NCBI RefSeq assembly: GCF_017614965.1
Contig: NZ_WVUG01000008.1
Span: forward strand, 1 to 64,000
Reading direction: 5' to 3'
DNA from: Streptomyces griseorubiginosus
GTDB taxonomy: Bacteria > Actinomycetota > Actinomycetes > Streptomycetales > Streptomycetaceae
DNA length: 64,000 bases
Part shown: one piece after another, positions 24,441-35,569 of the stretch
Layout of the letters: each line of letters opens with the position of its first letter
How positions within the stretch are numbered: position 1 is the first letter of the stretch
Position numbers and translations under genes: made by a program
Notes under the pieces: generated by a model
Told to the model about the DNA's origin: nothing
Databases searched by the model: none
The model's input: the letters and a program-made list of their open reading frames with translations, nothing else

Positions 24441-27155
24441 GTGGAGCTCATCGGTCGGGACGACCAGCTGGACCTGTTGCGCCGGCTGTTGGCCGAGCCG
24501 CGGAGCCACAAGGACGCGGTGCTGGTCCGCGGGGCGCCCGGTATCGGAAAGACGGCGCTGCTCGCCGAGGCCGCCCACCTCGCCGAGGGGCTCGGCCACC
24601 GTGTGCTGCGCACCAGCGGTGTCGAGGCCGAGAGCGACATCCCCTATGCCGGTCTGCAGCTCGTGCTGCGTCCGCTGGCCGCCTCGGCCGCCGAGCTGTC
24701 CGCGCCGCACCGACAGGCCCTGGACACCGCTCTCGGACACGCCGAGGCCGGTGTTCCCGACGTCTTCCTGGTCGGTCTGGCGGTGCTCAATCTGCTGGCC
24801 GACGCGGCCGCGCTCGCGCCGGTGCTGGTCCTCGTCGACGACGTCCAGTGGCTCGACGACGCCACCGCCAGTGTCCTGGCCTTCGTCGCGCGAAGGATCG
24901 GCACGGAGCCGGTGGTCATCGTGGGAGCCGCACGCGAGGGCTACCGGTCGCGGCTGGACTCCGACGAACTCACCTCCCTGACCCTGGGGCCGCTCACCGA
25001 CGGCCAGGCGCGGGAGCTTCTGGCGGACCGCGCCCCGAATCTGCGCCCGACCGCGCATCGCCGGCTGCTGGCCGAGGCGGCGGGAAACCCCTTGGCCCTG
25101 ACCGAACTCTCCCGGGCCCTCGGCGCGTCGGCGGACCCCCACCTGCCGCAGCTGCCGCTCACCGAGCGGCTGGAGCGGGCCTTCACCCACCGTCTGGAGA
25201 CCCTGCCCGACATCACCCGCAGTCTGCTGCGGATCGCGTCCCTCCACGACAGCCCGTCACTCCCCGAGATCTACCGCGCGACCCGGCAGGTGACCGGCGT
25301 CACGGCCGGAAACGCGGAGCTCGACCCCGCCGTACGGGCTCGGCTCGTCCAAGTCGTCGGAACGGAGCTGCGGTTCGGGCATCCGCTGATGCGGTCGGCG
25401 ATCCACCAGACCATGCCCACCGGCGTCCGCCACGCCGCGCACGCCGCTCTCGCCGCCGTACTCGACGAGCACCCCGACCGGCAGCTGCGTCACCGGGCCG
25501 CCGCTGCCGAGGACCCGGACGAAGGGGTCGCCGCGGCGTTGGAGGACACCGCTCGCCGCGCCGCACACCGTGGCGGCATCGCCGCAGCCGTCACGGCCCT
25601 CGAACAGGCCGCCGTGCTCAGCGAGGACGCCGACCGCCGGGCGGAACGGCTGTTGCGTGCCGCCGACTTCGCCGTCGAGCTCGGCCGGCCCGAGACGGTG
25701 ACCCGGTTGTTGGACCAGGCGCTCACCGGGCCGCTGTCGCGGCGGCAGCACGCCACGGTCGTCTGGCTGCGCGGCAGCTTCGACGAGGGACTGCACAGTC
25801 ACGCCTCGGGAGCCAACTCGCTGACGGCGCTCGCCGAGGAGATGGCAGGGGAGGACCGGGCGCTGGCGCTGCGGATCCTGTGGAGCGCCGCGCAGCTGTG
25901 CTTCTGGTCCGACCCGGGGCCGGAGGGCCGCCGAGCGGTCCTGCGGGCGGTGGAGCGGATGGAGCTGGACGAACTCGATCCGTGGCGCCTGGCCATCTGC
26001 GCCTACGCCGCCCCGGTCGAGCGCGGCACCTTCGTCCTGGACCGGGCCCGGCACATCGCCCTGAAGGAGGGCGACGACGGCCGCGCCTACCGCATGCTCA
26101 GCACCGCCTCGCTCCTCGTGGGCGGCTTCGACCTGGCGCGGGCGTTCTCCGCGGCCGGTGGTGCGCCCCTGCGCGCCCAGGGACGTCTGGGGCTGCTGGC
26201 CCGGACGGTGGGTGCGGACGCGTGGAGCGCCCTCGTGGTCGGCGATCTCGGCGCGGCGATCGCGGCGACCGAGGAGTCACGGCGGCTGGCGCGCGAGACC
26301 AGCCAGACGATGATGTACGCGTTGATGACCGCCACCGCGGCCAAGCTGGCCGCACTGCGCGGTGAGGTGGATGCCGCCCTGGAGCTGGCCGAGGAGGCGG
26401 AGGGCATCGGGCTGCCGGCCGGGGCGCGTCCGGTGCTGGCCACCGCGTCGATGGCACGCGGGCTGGCCGCGTCGGGGGCGGGACGCTTCGAGGAGGCCTT
26501 CGGTCATCTCCGCCGGCTCCACGATCCGGCCGATCACGCGTTCCAGGTCGCCCTGCGGCTGACCGCCGTGGGGGACCTCGTCGACGCGGCGACGCACTGC
26601 GCGCGGCTGGAGGCCGTGCTACCGATCGTGTCGGAGCTGGAGGAGATCGCCACGGTGACCTCCGCGCCGGTACTGCACGCCGAACTGCGCCTGGTACGGG
26701 CGCTGCTGGCCGGCGACGAGGAGGCCGACCCGCTCTTCGCGGATGCGCTGAGCGCCGACCTCGGCGCCTGGCCGCTGATCAGAGCCCGTACCCACCTGGC
26801 CTACGGTGAATGGCTCCGGCGCCGACGGCGCAGTGTCGAGTCCCGCGACCATCTCCGGGCCGCGCGCGACATGTTCGACGCACTCGGTGCGATCCCCTGG
26901 GGGGAGCGGGCACGCCGTGAACTGCGCGCCTCGGGCGAGACCAGCCGCCGTCGGGCCCCCGACGCCCGGGACCAACTGACCGCCCACGAACTGCAGATCG
27001 TCCAGCTCGCCGCCGACGGGCTCACCAACCGCGAGATAGGCCAGCGGCTGTATCTGTCGCACCGCACCGTCAGCTCGCATCTGCACCGCATCTTCCCCAA
27101 GCTGGGCGTGGTCTCGCGTGCCGAGCTGCGGACGGTGGTCAGCGCACTGCGCTGA
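24441..27155 (+). CDS. LuxR family large ATP-binding regulator (LAL type)
   Basis: 904 residues from GTG 24441. The N-terminal AAA ATPase has Walker A GAPGIGKT (~32-39) and Walker B VLVLVDDVQWLDD. A long TPR-like helical middle follows, and the last ~60 residues are a LuxR/GerE helix-turn-helix (LTNREIGQRLYLSHRTVSSHLHRIFPKLG). LAL proteins (MalT, PikD-like) are ATP-dependent activators of metabolite or antibiotic genes. A second, similar gene starts 87 bp downstream in the same direction. No obvious target gene is adjacent. Confidence 0.92.
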   Translation: MELIGRDDQLDLLRRLLAEPRSHKDAVLVRGAPGIGKTALLAEAAHLAEGLGHRVLRTSGVEAESDIPYAGLQLVLRPLAASAAELSAPHRQALDTALGHAEAGVPDVFLVGLAVLNLLADAAALAPVLVLVDDVQWLDDATASVLAFVARRIGTEPVVIVGAAREGYRSRLDSDELTSLTLGPLTDGQARELLADRAPNLRPTAHRRLLAEAAGNPLALTELSRALGASADPHLPQLPLTERLERAFTHRLETLPDITRSLLRIASLHDSPSLPEIYRATRQVTGVTAGNAELDPAVRARLVQVVGTELRFGHPLMRSAIHQTMPTGVRHAAHAALAAVLDEHPDRQLRHRAAAAEDPDEGVAAALEDTARRAAHRGGIAAAVTALEQAAVLSEDADRRAERLLRAADFAVELGRPETVTRLLDQALTGPLSRRQHATVVWLRGSFDEGLHSHASGANSLTALAEEMAGEDRALALRILWSAAQLCFWSDPGPEGRRAVLRAVERMELDELDPWRLAICAYAAPVERGTFVLDRARHIALKEGDDGRAYRMLSTASLLVGGFDLARAFSAAGGAPLRAQGRLGLLARTVGADAWSALVVGDLGAAIAATEESRRLARETSQTMMYALMTATAAKLAALRGEVDAALELAEEAEGIGLPAGARPVLATASMARGLAASGAGRFEEAFGHLRRLHDPADHAFQVALRLTAVGDLVDAATHCARLEAVLPIVSELEEIATVTSAPVLHAELRLVRALLAGDEEADPLFADALSADLGAWPLIRARTHLAYGEWLRRRRRSVESRDHLRAARDMFDALGAIPWGERARRELRASGETSRRRAPDARDQLTAHELQIVQLAADGLTNREIGQRLYLSHRTVSSHLHRIFPKLGVVSRAELRTVVSALR

Positions 27156-27241
27156 CGACCGTCACATGACGCTCGCTTCCGCCGGCGCGGCGCTCGTAGC
27201 GTTTCCCCACGTCAGAACATCGACGAGGGGGGATCGGTCCC

Positions 27242-30032
27242 ATGGTGTGGAACGGCGTCCACCGTGCACCCGGGCCACCGATGGTCGGCCGCCGGGCCGA
27301 ACGGGAAGCCATCGGCCGGCTGCTCGACGCCGTGCGCGACGGCCTCAGCGGAGTCCTGGTCCTGACCGGCGAACCCGGGATCGGCAAGACCCGGCTGCTG
27401 GAGTACGCCGCGGAGCGGGCCGCGGAACTTCGCGTGGTCCGCCTGACCGCGGTCGAGTCCGAGACCGGTCTCGGCTTCGGCACACTGCACCGCTTGCTGC
27501 GGCCCTTCCTGAACCGGACGGACCGGCTGCCCGGACCGCAGCGGACCGCGCTCGACGCGGCCCTGGGACTGCTCCCGGGTCCGCCCGCGGACCGGTATCT
27601 GGTCGGGCTCGCCACGCTGACACTTTTGTCCGAAGCCGCCGCCGACCAGCCGCTTTTGTTCCTGCTCGACGACGCGCAGTGGGTGGACCGGGAGTCGGCC
27701 GAGGCGCTGGCATTCACCGCTCGGCGGCTGCACGCCGACTCCCTGGGCATGATCATCGCCCTCCGCGACGGACTCGGGGACACCGGTCTGTTCGACTCGC
27801 TGGGCGGGCACGCCGTGACCGGTCTGCCGGAGCCGGAGGCCAGGATCCTGCTCTCCTTCGCCGCCCGGCGGGTGGACACGGCGGTGGCCGAGCGGATCGT
27901 CGCCGGTACCGGCGGAAATCCGCTCGCCCTGCTGGAGCTGACCGACGCCCTCGCCGCCGAACAGCTGTCCGGTGTCGCCCCGTTGCCCGATCCGCTGCCC
28001 GTGAGCCGCCTTGATGAGGGCCATTTCCGACGCCTGGTCCAGGCCATGCCGCCCGAGACCGCGACCTTGTTGCTCCTGCTCGCAACGGCCCCCTCGGACG
28101 ACACGGGGATGGTGTGGCGGGCCGCCGGGCGCCTCGGTCTTTCGGCCCGCGCCGTCCAGCCCGCGATCGCCGCCGGAATCCTCGGCCGGGACACGCCGAC
28201 AGCCTTCCGCCATCCCCTGATCCGCTCGACGGTGCACGCCGGAGCCGAACCGGGCGAGCTGCGCCGGGCGCACGCGGCACTGGCCGCCGCCTGCGACCCC
28301 GTACGCGACGCCGACCGCCGCGCCTGGCACCGGGCCGAAGCCACGGAGACGACGGACGACGGCGTCGCCGACGACCTGGAAGCCGCCTCCGAGCGGGCCC
28401 GCTCCCGCGGCGGATACTCCCAGCAAGCCCTGTTCCTCTCCCGCGCCGCGGACCTCACCAGGGACCCGGACAAACGCGCCGAGCGACTCCTGGACGCGGC
28501 TCAGGCGCATCTGATGTCCGGCGACGCGCCCGCGGCACACACCGCGCTGGACCTCGCCGGGGCCGACATCCGTGGGCCGGTGCTGCGCACCCGCGCGCTG
28601 CGCACGCGAGCGACGGCACAGATGTTCCAGATCGCCGTCGCCGACGTCCCCGCGATGCTCATGGACGCCGTGACCAGGCTCGGCCCGCAAGACCCGGGAC
28701 TGACCTGGGAGCTGCTCTGCGAGGCGCTCCACGCCGTACTGGTCGCCCACGACTGCACGCAGGGCACGTCGCCGACCGAGGTCGCGGTCGCCGCCCTCAC
28801 CGCGCGGCAGCACACCACGGACTCCACCCGGCGCGGCCGCGACCTTCTGATGGAGGCTCTGGCCCGTCGCATGGCCGAGGGCTACGAACGCGGCGCGCCC
28901 GCGCTGCGCGCCGCCCTGGACGCATTGCGGCGCGAGGGCGGCATCGGTGACGCGACCAGCCCCTTCGCGGTGATGCTCTCCATGGCCTGCGACGATCTGT
29001 GGGAGGTCCAGGCCGGGCGCGAACTCACCGATCGCCTCGCGGCGGGCGACCGCGACACCGGCGCGCTGTACGCGCTGAGCATCACGCTGCTCGTCCAGGC
29101 GCGCTACGACCTCTTGGACGGACGGTTCACGCAGGCGGAGGTCCGCTACGCCGAGTTCGACGAGATCGCCGCCGCCACCGGCTTCCTCGGTGGCGGAGAC
29201 ATCAACCGGCTCCACCTGTTCGCCCTCACCGGCCACGAGGCCGAGCTGCGCGCCGCAGTCCGGCGGGCCGCCGGGATGAGGAGCATGGGTCACGGCGTGC
29301 TCCAACTCCTGGCGCAGCACGCACTGACCCTGTTCGAACTGGGGCAGGGCCGCTACCGGCAGGCGATGGAGCACGCCCGAAGGGTCTTCGAGCAAGACGC
29401 CCCGGCCTACGGCAACCTCGTTCTGCCGCTGCTCGTCGAGGCCTGTGTCCGTTCCGGCGACCGAGCCGGCGCAAGCGCGGCCCTGGCCCGGCTGGAGGAA
29501 CGCGCCCCGCTCGCCGCCACCCCGTGGGCACTGGGCAGTCTGGCACTCGGCCGGGCGCTGACGGCCGACGGCGAGGACGCCGGGAAGTTCTACCAGGAGT
29601 CGGTCGACCTGCTGCAGCACAGTCCGCTGGCGTTGGAACAGGCCCGCGCGCGGCTGCTGTTCGGCGAGTGGCTCCGTCGCCGCAAGCGGCGCTCCGAGGC
29701 CAGGAGGCAGTTGCGTGCCGCGTACGAGAGTTTTCGACACCTTCGGTGCGGTGCCGTACGCCGAGCGGGCCCGGCTCGAACTGCTCGCCACCGGGGCGAC
29801 GGCCCGCAGGCGGTCGGAGGAGACCCGGTTCGACCTCACACCGAGGGAACGGCAGGTGGCGTCCATGGCGGCCTCCGGACTGACCAACGGGGAGATCGCG
29901 ACGACACTGTTCGTCACCGCCTCGACGGTCGAGTTCCATCTGAGCAAGGTGTTCCGCAAACTCGGCATCACCTCACGCAGGCAGATCCCCGGCGCGATCG
30001 GCGATCCGGGCCCGGCGAGCGCCGTCGACTGA
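27242..30032 (+). pseudogene. second LAL-type LuxR regulator, frameshifted before the HTH
   Basis: Walker A GEPGIGKTRLL and Walker B LLFLLDDAQWVD are in the first frame, which then runs through the TPR-like region to RRQLRAAYESF. The natural continuation DTFGAVPYAERARLELLATG and the LuxR HTH (LTNGEIATTLFVTASTVEFHLSKVFRKLG) are in the next frame. The switch coincides with TTTT at 29731-29734: three T would keep the frame. The first frame runs on to 30253 without an HTH. The result is either a true truncation that leaves an ATPase without DNA binding or a homopolymer error. Full-length it would be about 929 residues. Confidence 0.8.
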
Positions 30033-30039
30033 CGCGGTG

Positions 30040-30354
<315 letters not shown>

Positions 30355-30508
30355 TTAGGTGGTCGCGCCGAGGCCCACGGCCAGGGCGAGGACCCCGACC
30401 CGCCAGATGGCGGGATCGGGGCAGGCGTAATCTCACTGGTCACTCCGGGCGAGGTGGGCGTTGTGCGAGGGGCGGAGATGTCGCTGACGGCCGTCCCGTG
30501 ACGGCGGG

Positions 30509-31336
30509 TCAGAGGGACTCGACGAGTCCGCCGTCGATGACGAAGTCGGCGCCGGTGATGTTCGCCGCCGCCGGACCGGCGAGGTAGAGGACGAGATCGG
30601 CCACCTCTCCCGGACGGGTGAAACGGCCGGTCACCGACTGGTCCGCCGCGCCGCGCGCCACCTCACGGGCGTCCACGCCCCGGGACTCGCCGACGGTGGC
30701 GGCGACTCCGCCCGCGCCCTGCCACAGCGCCGTCTCCACCGGGCCGGGGCCGATGGTGTTCACCCGCACGCCGCGCGGTCCCACCTCCTTGGACAGGGCC
30801 TTGCAGAAGTTGGTCAACGCCGCCTTGGCCGCGCCGTAGTCGATGACCAGGGGGTCCGGCAGTCTGGCGTTGACGGAGGAGACGGTGACGATACGTCCCG
30901 CGCCGGTGGCGAGCAGGTGCGGCAGGGCGGCCCGGGTGGTGCGGACGGCGGCCATGAGGTTGACCGTGAACGTCCACTCCCAGTCCTCGTCCGTCACGGC
31001 CAGGAAGCCGTCGATCCGCGGCCGTACCGCGCCGACGTTGTTCACGAGGACGTCGACCCCGCCGTGGACCGCTACGGCTTCGGCGACCAGCGCGGCCGGT
31101 CCGTCGGGGGTCGCGAGGTCGACTTCCACGACGGTGAGTTCGGCGCCCTGCTTCACGAGTGCGTCGAGGGCTTCGGTACGTTCCCTCGATCCGGCGACGA
31201 CGCGGGAGCCGGCCGCGAGGAAGGCCTCGACGACGGCCAGCCCGATGCCGCGACCGGCGCCGGTGACCACCACGGTCGCTCCGGCCACGCCGGCGTCGGC
31301 ACCGGGGTTCGCGGTGCCCCGGGAGGTCGGCGTCAT
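30509..31336 (-). CDS. SDR family oxidoreductase
   Basis: 275 residues with TGAGRGIG (cofactor loop), NNVG, Ser in VTVSSVN and YGAAK, so all classical SDR catalytic residues are present. The C-terminal ITGADFVIDGGLVES block is typical of 3-oxoacyl-ACP reductase-like SDRs. The start overlaps the upstream hydrolase stop as ATGA on the minus strand, giving a two-gene operon. The substrate is unknown. The ~190 bp beyond its stop (30319-30508) holds no gene I can support. Confidence 0.9.
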   Translation of the reverse strand: MTPTSRGTANPGADAGVAGATVVVTGAGRGIGLAVVEAFLAAGSRVVAGSRERTEALDALVKQGAELTVVEVDLATPDGPAALVAEAVAVHGGVDVLVNNVGAVRPRIDGFLAVTDEDWEWTFTVNLMAAVRTTRAALPHLLATGAGRIVTVSSVNARLPDPLVIDYGAAKAALTNFCKALSKEVGPRGVRVNTIGPGPVETALWQGAGGVAATVGESRGVDAREVARGAADQSVTGRFTRPGEVADLVLYLAGPAAANITGADFVIDGGLVESL

Positions 31337-32142
31337 CGTCCGGTCCCCAGGCTCTGCTTCCGCAGCCAGTCGAGAACCGTGTCCGCGACCTCGCGCCAGC
31401 CGCCGTCGATCGTCAGGGAGTGCCCGCGGTCGGGGAAGTTGATGATGTCGGTGACGGCCTCGGAGTGCCGGTACTGCTTGAGGGTGGCCCGGGTGACGAC
31501 CTCGGGCACGGTGTGATCCTTGCCGCCGGAGATGAGCAGCAGCGGGCCGCGTCCGCTGTTCTTCGTATCGACCTTCGCGGGCGAGTGGGGGTTGAAGTTG
31601 GCGGAGGCGGCCTCGTAGAGCGGCTTGCCCGGCGCGGGAATGGACCAGCGCTCGTAAAGGGCCGCCGATTCCTCGTCCGGGATGGCGTTGCCGAAGGCGA
31701 AGCGGAACTGCTCCGGGGTCAGGGAGACCGACCGGCGCTTGTTGGCCGGGTTCTTGAAGACCGGGAGCGTCGCCTTGAGCGCGGACAGCGGCAGCGGCAG
31801 AACGCCCTTGATCTGCGCGGCGTCGATCGCGACGGCCGCCGCGGCGCGGTCCTGGCCGAGCAGCTTCTGCGCGATCATCCCTCCGAAGGAGTGACCGATC
31901 AGGAGGGGCCGCGCGGGCAGTGTCTCGATCAGGGCCGCGTAGTGTTCCACGACGTCGTCGACGCCGTAGCCGGCGACGCTCTCGGGGTTCTGGCGGGCCT
32001 CCTCCACGGTGTCGGGGTCGCCGGGCCACCCGGGCGCGGAGGGGTCGTAGCCCTCCGCGCGGAACAGATGGATCCAGGGTTGCCAGGAGGTGCTGTGCAG
32101 CCAGAGGCCGTGGACGAAGACCACGGGAAGCGGGACGGTCAT
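31333..32142 (-). CDS. alpha/beta hydrolase
   Basis: 269 residues from ATG 32142 (GAGAGG upstream). HG oxyanion motif VVFVHGLWLHS, nucleophile GHSFGG, acid in LLISGGKDHTVP and His in DRGHSL make a complete triad. The HSTSWQPW and PGWPGDPDTVEEAR segments are typical of haloalkane/chloroperoxidase-like actinobacterial esterases. It is cytosolic and translationally coupled to the SDR, and hydrolysis followed by oxidation of one compound is a reasonable guess. Confidence 0.9.
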   Translation of the reverse strand: MTVPLPVVFVHGLWLHSTSWQPWIHLFRAEGYDPSAPGWPGDPDTVEEARQNPESVAGYGVDDVVEHYAALIETLPARPLLIGHSFGGMIAQKLLGQDRAAAAVAIDAAQIKGVLPLPLSALKATLPVFKNPANKRRSVSLTPEQFRFAFGNAIPDEESAALYERWSIPAPGKPLYEAASANFNPHSPAKVDTKNSGRGPLLLISGGKDHTVPEVVTRATLKQYRHSEAVTDIINFPDRGHSLTIDGGWREVADTVLDWLRKQSLGTGR

Positions 32143-32781
32143 GGCTGGGCCTCTCTTCTGTGGGTGTGCTGACCCGGCATGTCCACAGGAAACCGCGCAC
32201 CCGCCGCGCTCGCACCAGGGTGACACCCCAGTGCGCGACGCTCAGCGCGCGCATCGGCGGCACGGAAACCTGCGGCGGTGTCCGACGCGGCTGCGCGGCG
32301 AGGGTGGGGCTCACTACGCGCAATACCGTGTTCAGGACCGCAGGATGGGCGTTGTCACTGCGGGTGCGCTCCCGACCTGACGGGGGTTCACATGCGTACA
32401 CGTGCCATATCGATCGTCCTGCCCAACGCCGTACCTCGCTGGGCACGATCAGTTTCACCTACGCGGTCATCAGCAGCGGCAAGGACGTCGTTCTGCCTGG
32501 GCCGAGGCCGACCTGGACCTCCTCCGCACGGCCGGCCGGCGCCTCGCCCCGATCACGTCACACACCGCGGCCGCGCCCGTACAGGCCGACACCATGGGCC
32601 CGACGAGGCCCTTGCCTTTCACAAGCCCCTGTCGTGCGTGTCCGGCCGCGGCCCCGGGATCGGCTTGCGCAGCCCGGACGGGCCGGTCGGAACGCCGTGC
32701 GGCAGGAGTGCCTCTAGGCTGGAGAACAGCCGCTGGAGACGAGCCCTCGCGGGCACCACGGTCCGGACGGAGGTGTGGCGC
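32143..32781. other. 640-bp intergenic region without a supported gene
   Basis: Divergent region between the hydrolase and the phosphatase. Open frames exist on both strands but none has a ribosome site plus protein-like composition. A short stretch near 32440-32500 reads RTSLGTISFTYAVISSGKD and could be a scrap of a lost gene. Promoters for both flanking genes must lie here. Confidence 0.3.
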
Positions 32782-35241
32782 GTGGACATGGCCGCCCAAC
32801 AGGACGCTCCCACTGCCGTCGTCATGGTCGACCCGGACGGCCAGGTGAGCGGCTGGAGCGAAGGAGCGCTCCACCTGCTGGGCTGGACGGCCGAGGACAC
32901 CGTCGGACGGCCCGTGACCGACCTGCTGGTCGGTCCCCCGCCACCTGGCTTCCCCGAGAGTCACGGCACCGATGCCAACCCCTCAGGTCCCATCACCCTG
33001 CGTCACCGGGACGGCTCGGCGGTGGACGCCGTGGTGACGGTCCAGCCGCTGCTCGGCTCTCGCGGGCAGGCGCAGGACCGTGTGCTGACCGTCCAGCGCT
33101 GGGACCGGCGGCCGGTCATCGCCGACCGGGCCTTCGAGCAGTGTCCCTTCGCACTGGGCGTCTACGACCCCGAACTGCGGTTCCTGTGGATCAACGCCTC
33201 CTCGGGCCGGGTCATCGCGCACTCCGAGGAACAGGTGCTCGGCAAGAAGTACCGCGAAGTGCTTCCCGAATTCGACCGTTCGCTGTTTCCCGAAAGGGAC
33301 GACAAGCCCTACACCGACCAGCTCTCCGAGGTGGCCAGGACGGGCCGGCCCGCGCGCCTGATCACCGTCTTCCGTCCACTGGGCAGTAACTACGCCAATG
33401 CCTGGGCCACCAGCATCTGGCCCGTCCGGGATGCCGAGGGCAAGGTCCGCGCGGTCGCCAACTGGGGATTCGACATGAGCGCCGAGTACTGGGCCCGGCA
33501 GCGACTGCTCATGCTGAACGAAGCCGGCCGGGACATCGGCCGGACGCTCGACGTGGTCGGAACGGCCCGGGAGCTGGCACGGAGCTCCGTGCCCGGATTC
33601 ACCGACGTCGTGACCGTGGACCTCTTCGACGAGGTGCTGCGCGGAGAGGAACCGCCCTCCGCGTCGCTGTTCACCAGCGGGGAGATCATCACCCTCAGCC
33701 GCGCCGCCCGGCACAGTGCCGGGGAGGGCATTGACGGGGACATCGAGCCTCCGACCCCCCTCACCCTCGCCTTCGACTCCGTCGCCGCCCGCTGCATGGC
33801 CACCGGCACCTCCCAGGTCGAACTCGCCGGCGAGCCCGGTCCGGGCGGCGAATGGGCCTTCGGGCCCGGTCTGGCCGCCGACCCAGCCCACTGGCCGCCC
33901 GGCAATCCGCTGATCGACGCCTCCCTCGCCGTGGACGGACTGACCGGCCGGATCACGGTGCCACTGCGGGCGCGCGGGGCACTGCTCGGAGTCGTCACGT
34001 TCTCCCGTACCGACCGGCCGGAGGCGTTCACCGCGGACGACCTGATCCTGGCCGAAGAGCTGACGGCCAAGGCAGGCGTCGCCATCGACAACGCCCGCCG
34101 GTACTCACGCGAGCGCACCACCGCCCTGACGCTGCAACGCAGCCTGCTGCCGCAGGGGCTGCCCCACCAGGAGGCGGTCGAGGTCGCATCGCGCTACCTG
34201 CCCGCAGGCACCGGCGCGGAAGTCGGCGGTGACTGGTTCGACGTCATCCCCCTGTCCGGAGCCAGGGTCGCGCTGATCGTCGGCGATGTCGTCGGCCACG
34301 GCCTGCACGCCTCGGCCAGCATGGGCAGACTCCGCACAGCGGTCCGCACCCTGGCCGACGTCGACCTGCCGCCCGACGAACTGCTGACACACCTCGACGA
34401 CCTGGTCCTCCACCTGGCCAGCGACCTCCAGCCGACCAGCCACTTCCAGACGACCGGAGAGACGGGCGCCACCTGTCTGTACACCGTCTACGACCCGGTC
34501 ACCCGCCGACTGACGCTGGCCAGCGCGGGACATCCGCTTCCGCTGATCCTCTCCCCGGACGGAACCAGGACCACCGTCTCCGCACAACCGGGACCTCCCC
34601 TGGGCATCGGCGGGCTGCCGTTCGAGGCGACCGAGATCGAACTCCCCGAGGGGAGCCTGCTCGCCCTCTACACCGACGGGCTGGTCGAAAGCCGCGTACG
34701 CGACGTCGACCAAGGGATCGACGAGCTGCTGCGGGTCCTGGACCCCACGGCGAACTCCCTCGAGGCCCTGTGCGACACGGTGCTGCACACCACCCTTCCC
34801 GACCGCCGCACCGACGACGCCGCTGTGCTGCTCGCTCGCACCCGCGCCCTGGATCCCCAGCACGTCGCCGACTGGGATGTCGAGCCGGACTTCGCACAGG
34901 TGCCGCACGTCAGGAAGATCGCCATCGACCAGGTGGAGACCTGGGGCCTGGAGGATGCGGCCTTCATCACCGAGCTGGTCGTCAGCGAGTTGGTCACCAA
35001 CGCCATCAGATACGGCGAGCCCCCGATCAGGCTTCGACTGATCCGTGACACCGCCCTGATCTGCGAGGTGTCGGACTGCAGCAACACCGCCCCGCATCTG
35101 CGCCGGGCCCGCGCCTTCGACGAGGGCGGGCGCGGCCTGCTGCTCGTCGCCCAGCTCACCCAGGGATGGGGCACCCGGCACACTCCTCACGGCAAGACCA
35201 TCTGGTGCGCGCAGTCCCTCCCCCAGCCCGGATCGGGCTGA
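32782..35241 (+). CDS. PP2C/SpoIIE phosphatase with PAS, GAF and HATPase domains
   Basis: 819 residues from GTG 32782 (GGACGGAGG 8 bases upstream). Domains: PAS (~10-85, VVMVDPDGQVSGWSEGA), second PAS (~115-230), GAF (~250-440), SpoIIE/PP2C phosphatase (~455-675, with EVGGDWFDVIPL, IVGDVVGHG, LYTDGLVESR and the closing DDAAVLLAR), and an RsbW-like HATPase (~690-815, VSELVTNAIRYG, GGRGLLLV). Such proteins switch partner sigma-factor regulators by dephosphorylating anti-anti-sigma factors. Here phosphatase and kinase-fold modules are on one chain. No sigma/anti-sigma partner is adjacent. Confidence 0.93.
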   Translation: MDMAAQQDAPTAVVMVDPDGQVSGWSEGALHLLGWTAEDTVGRPVTDLLVGPPPPGFPESHGTDANPSGPITLRHRDGSAVDAVVTVQPLLGSRGQAQDRVLTVQRWDRRPVIADRAFEQCPFALGVYDPELRFLWINASSGRVIAHSEEQVLGKKYREVLPEFDRSLFPERDDKPYTDQLSEVARTGRPARLITVFRPLGSNYANAWATSIWPVRDAEGKVRAVANWGFDMSAEYWARQRLLMLNEAGRDIGRTLDVVGTARELARSSVPGFTDVVTVDLFDEVLRGEEPPSASLFTSGEIITLSRAARHSAGEGIDGDIEPPTPLTLAFDSVAARCMATGTSQVELAGEPGPGGEWAFGPGLAADPAHWPPGNPLIDASLAVDGLTGRITVPLRARGALLGVVTFSRTDRPEAFTADDLILAEELTAKAGVAIDNARRYSRERTTALTLQRSLLPQGLPHQEAVEVASRYLPAGTGAEVGGDWFDVIPLSGARVALIVGDVVGHGLHASASMGRLRTAVRTLADVDLPPDELLTHLDDLVLHLASDLQPTSHFQTTGETGATCLYTVYDPVTRRLTLASAGHPLPLILSPDGTRTTVSAQPGPPLGIGGLPFEATEIELPEGSLLALYTDGLVESRVRDVDQGIDELLRVLDPTANSLEALCDTVLHTTLPDRRTDDAAVLLARTRALDPQHVADWDVEPDFAQVPHVRKIAIDQVETWGLEDAAFITELVVSELVTNAIRYGEPPIRLRLIRDTALICEVSDCSNTAPHLRRARAFDEGGRGLLLVAQLTQGWGTRHTPHGKTIWCAQSLPQPGSG

Positions 35242-35326
35242 CGAGGCGAACAGGCACGTCGCAGAACAAGGCGAAAAGGCGACCACCGGGTGAACGGGGA
35301 GCCGTGGCGCGCTGAAGACTGTGGCC

Positions 35327-35536
35327 ATGGACAGTTCGATGGCCGACCCCACAGCGGAACCCGCGAGGTCGTCCGGTGGCCGCAGCAGGCCTGCGCGCTC
35401 CACTCCGGAGACATCCGTGGCAGCTCGCCTGGCCCGTCTCCAGCAGACGGCGGGGAACGCCGCCGTCGTTCGCGTGCTGGGACAGCAGGGGGAGGACGAC
35501 GGCGAGGCCTCGCGGGCAACGAACACTGCCCCTTGA
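35327..35536 (+). CDS. small protein with LQxxxGNxAV motif (eCIS-associated type)
   Basis: 69 residues from ATG 35327 (an in-frame GTG is two codons earlier). It is Ser/Arg/Ala-rich and carries RLQQTAGNAAVVRVL, the short motif common near the N-termini of proteins associated with extracellular contractile injection systems and DUF4157 proteins. No other domain and no clear ribosome site. It directly precedes the DUF4157 gene (73 bp), so it may be a companion of that gene or a separated N-terminal piece of a larger cargo. Confidence 0.5.
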   Translation: MDSSMADPTAEPARSSGGRSRPARSTPETSVAARLARLQQTAGNAAVVRVLGQQGEDDGEASRATNTAP

Positions 35537-35569
35537 GCCCTCCCCCTTAACGACAGGTGTCACGTACAA

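Noticed and set aside
30509..32458. One 649-residue minus-strand frame covering both hydrolase and SDR regions
   Set aside because: Only its C-terminal 275 residues are the SDR. The N-terminal part is the hydrolase read out of frame, and the hydrolase has its own intact frame.
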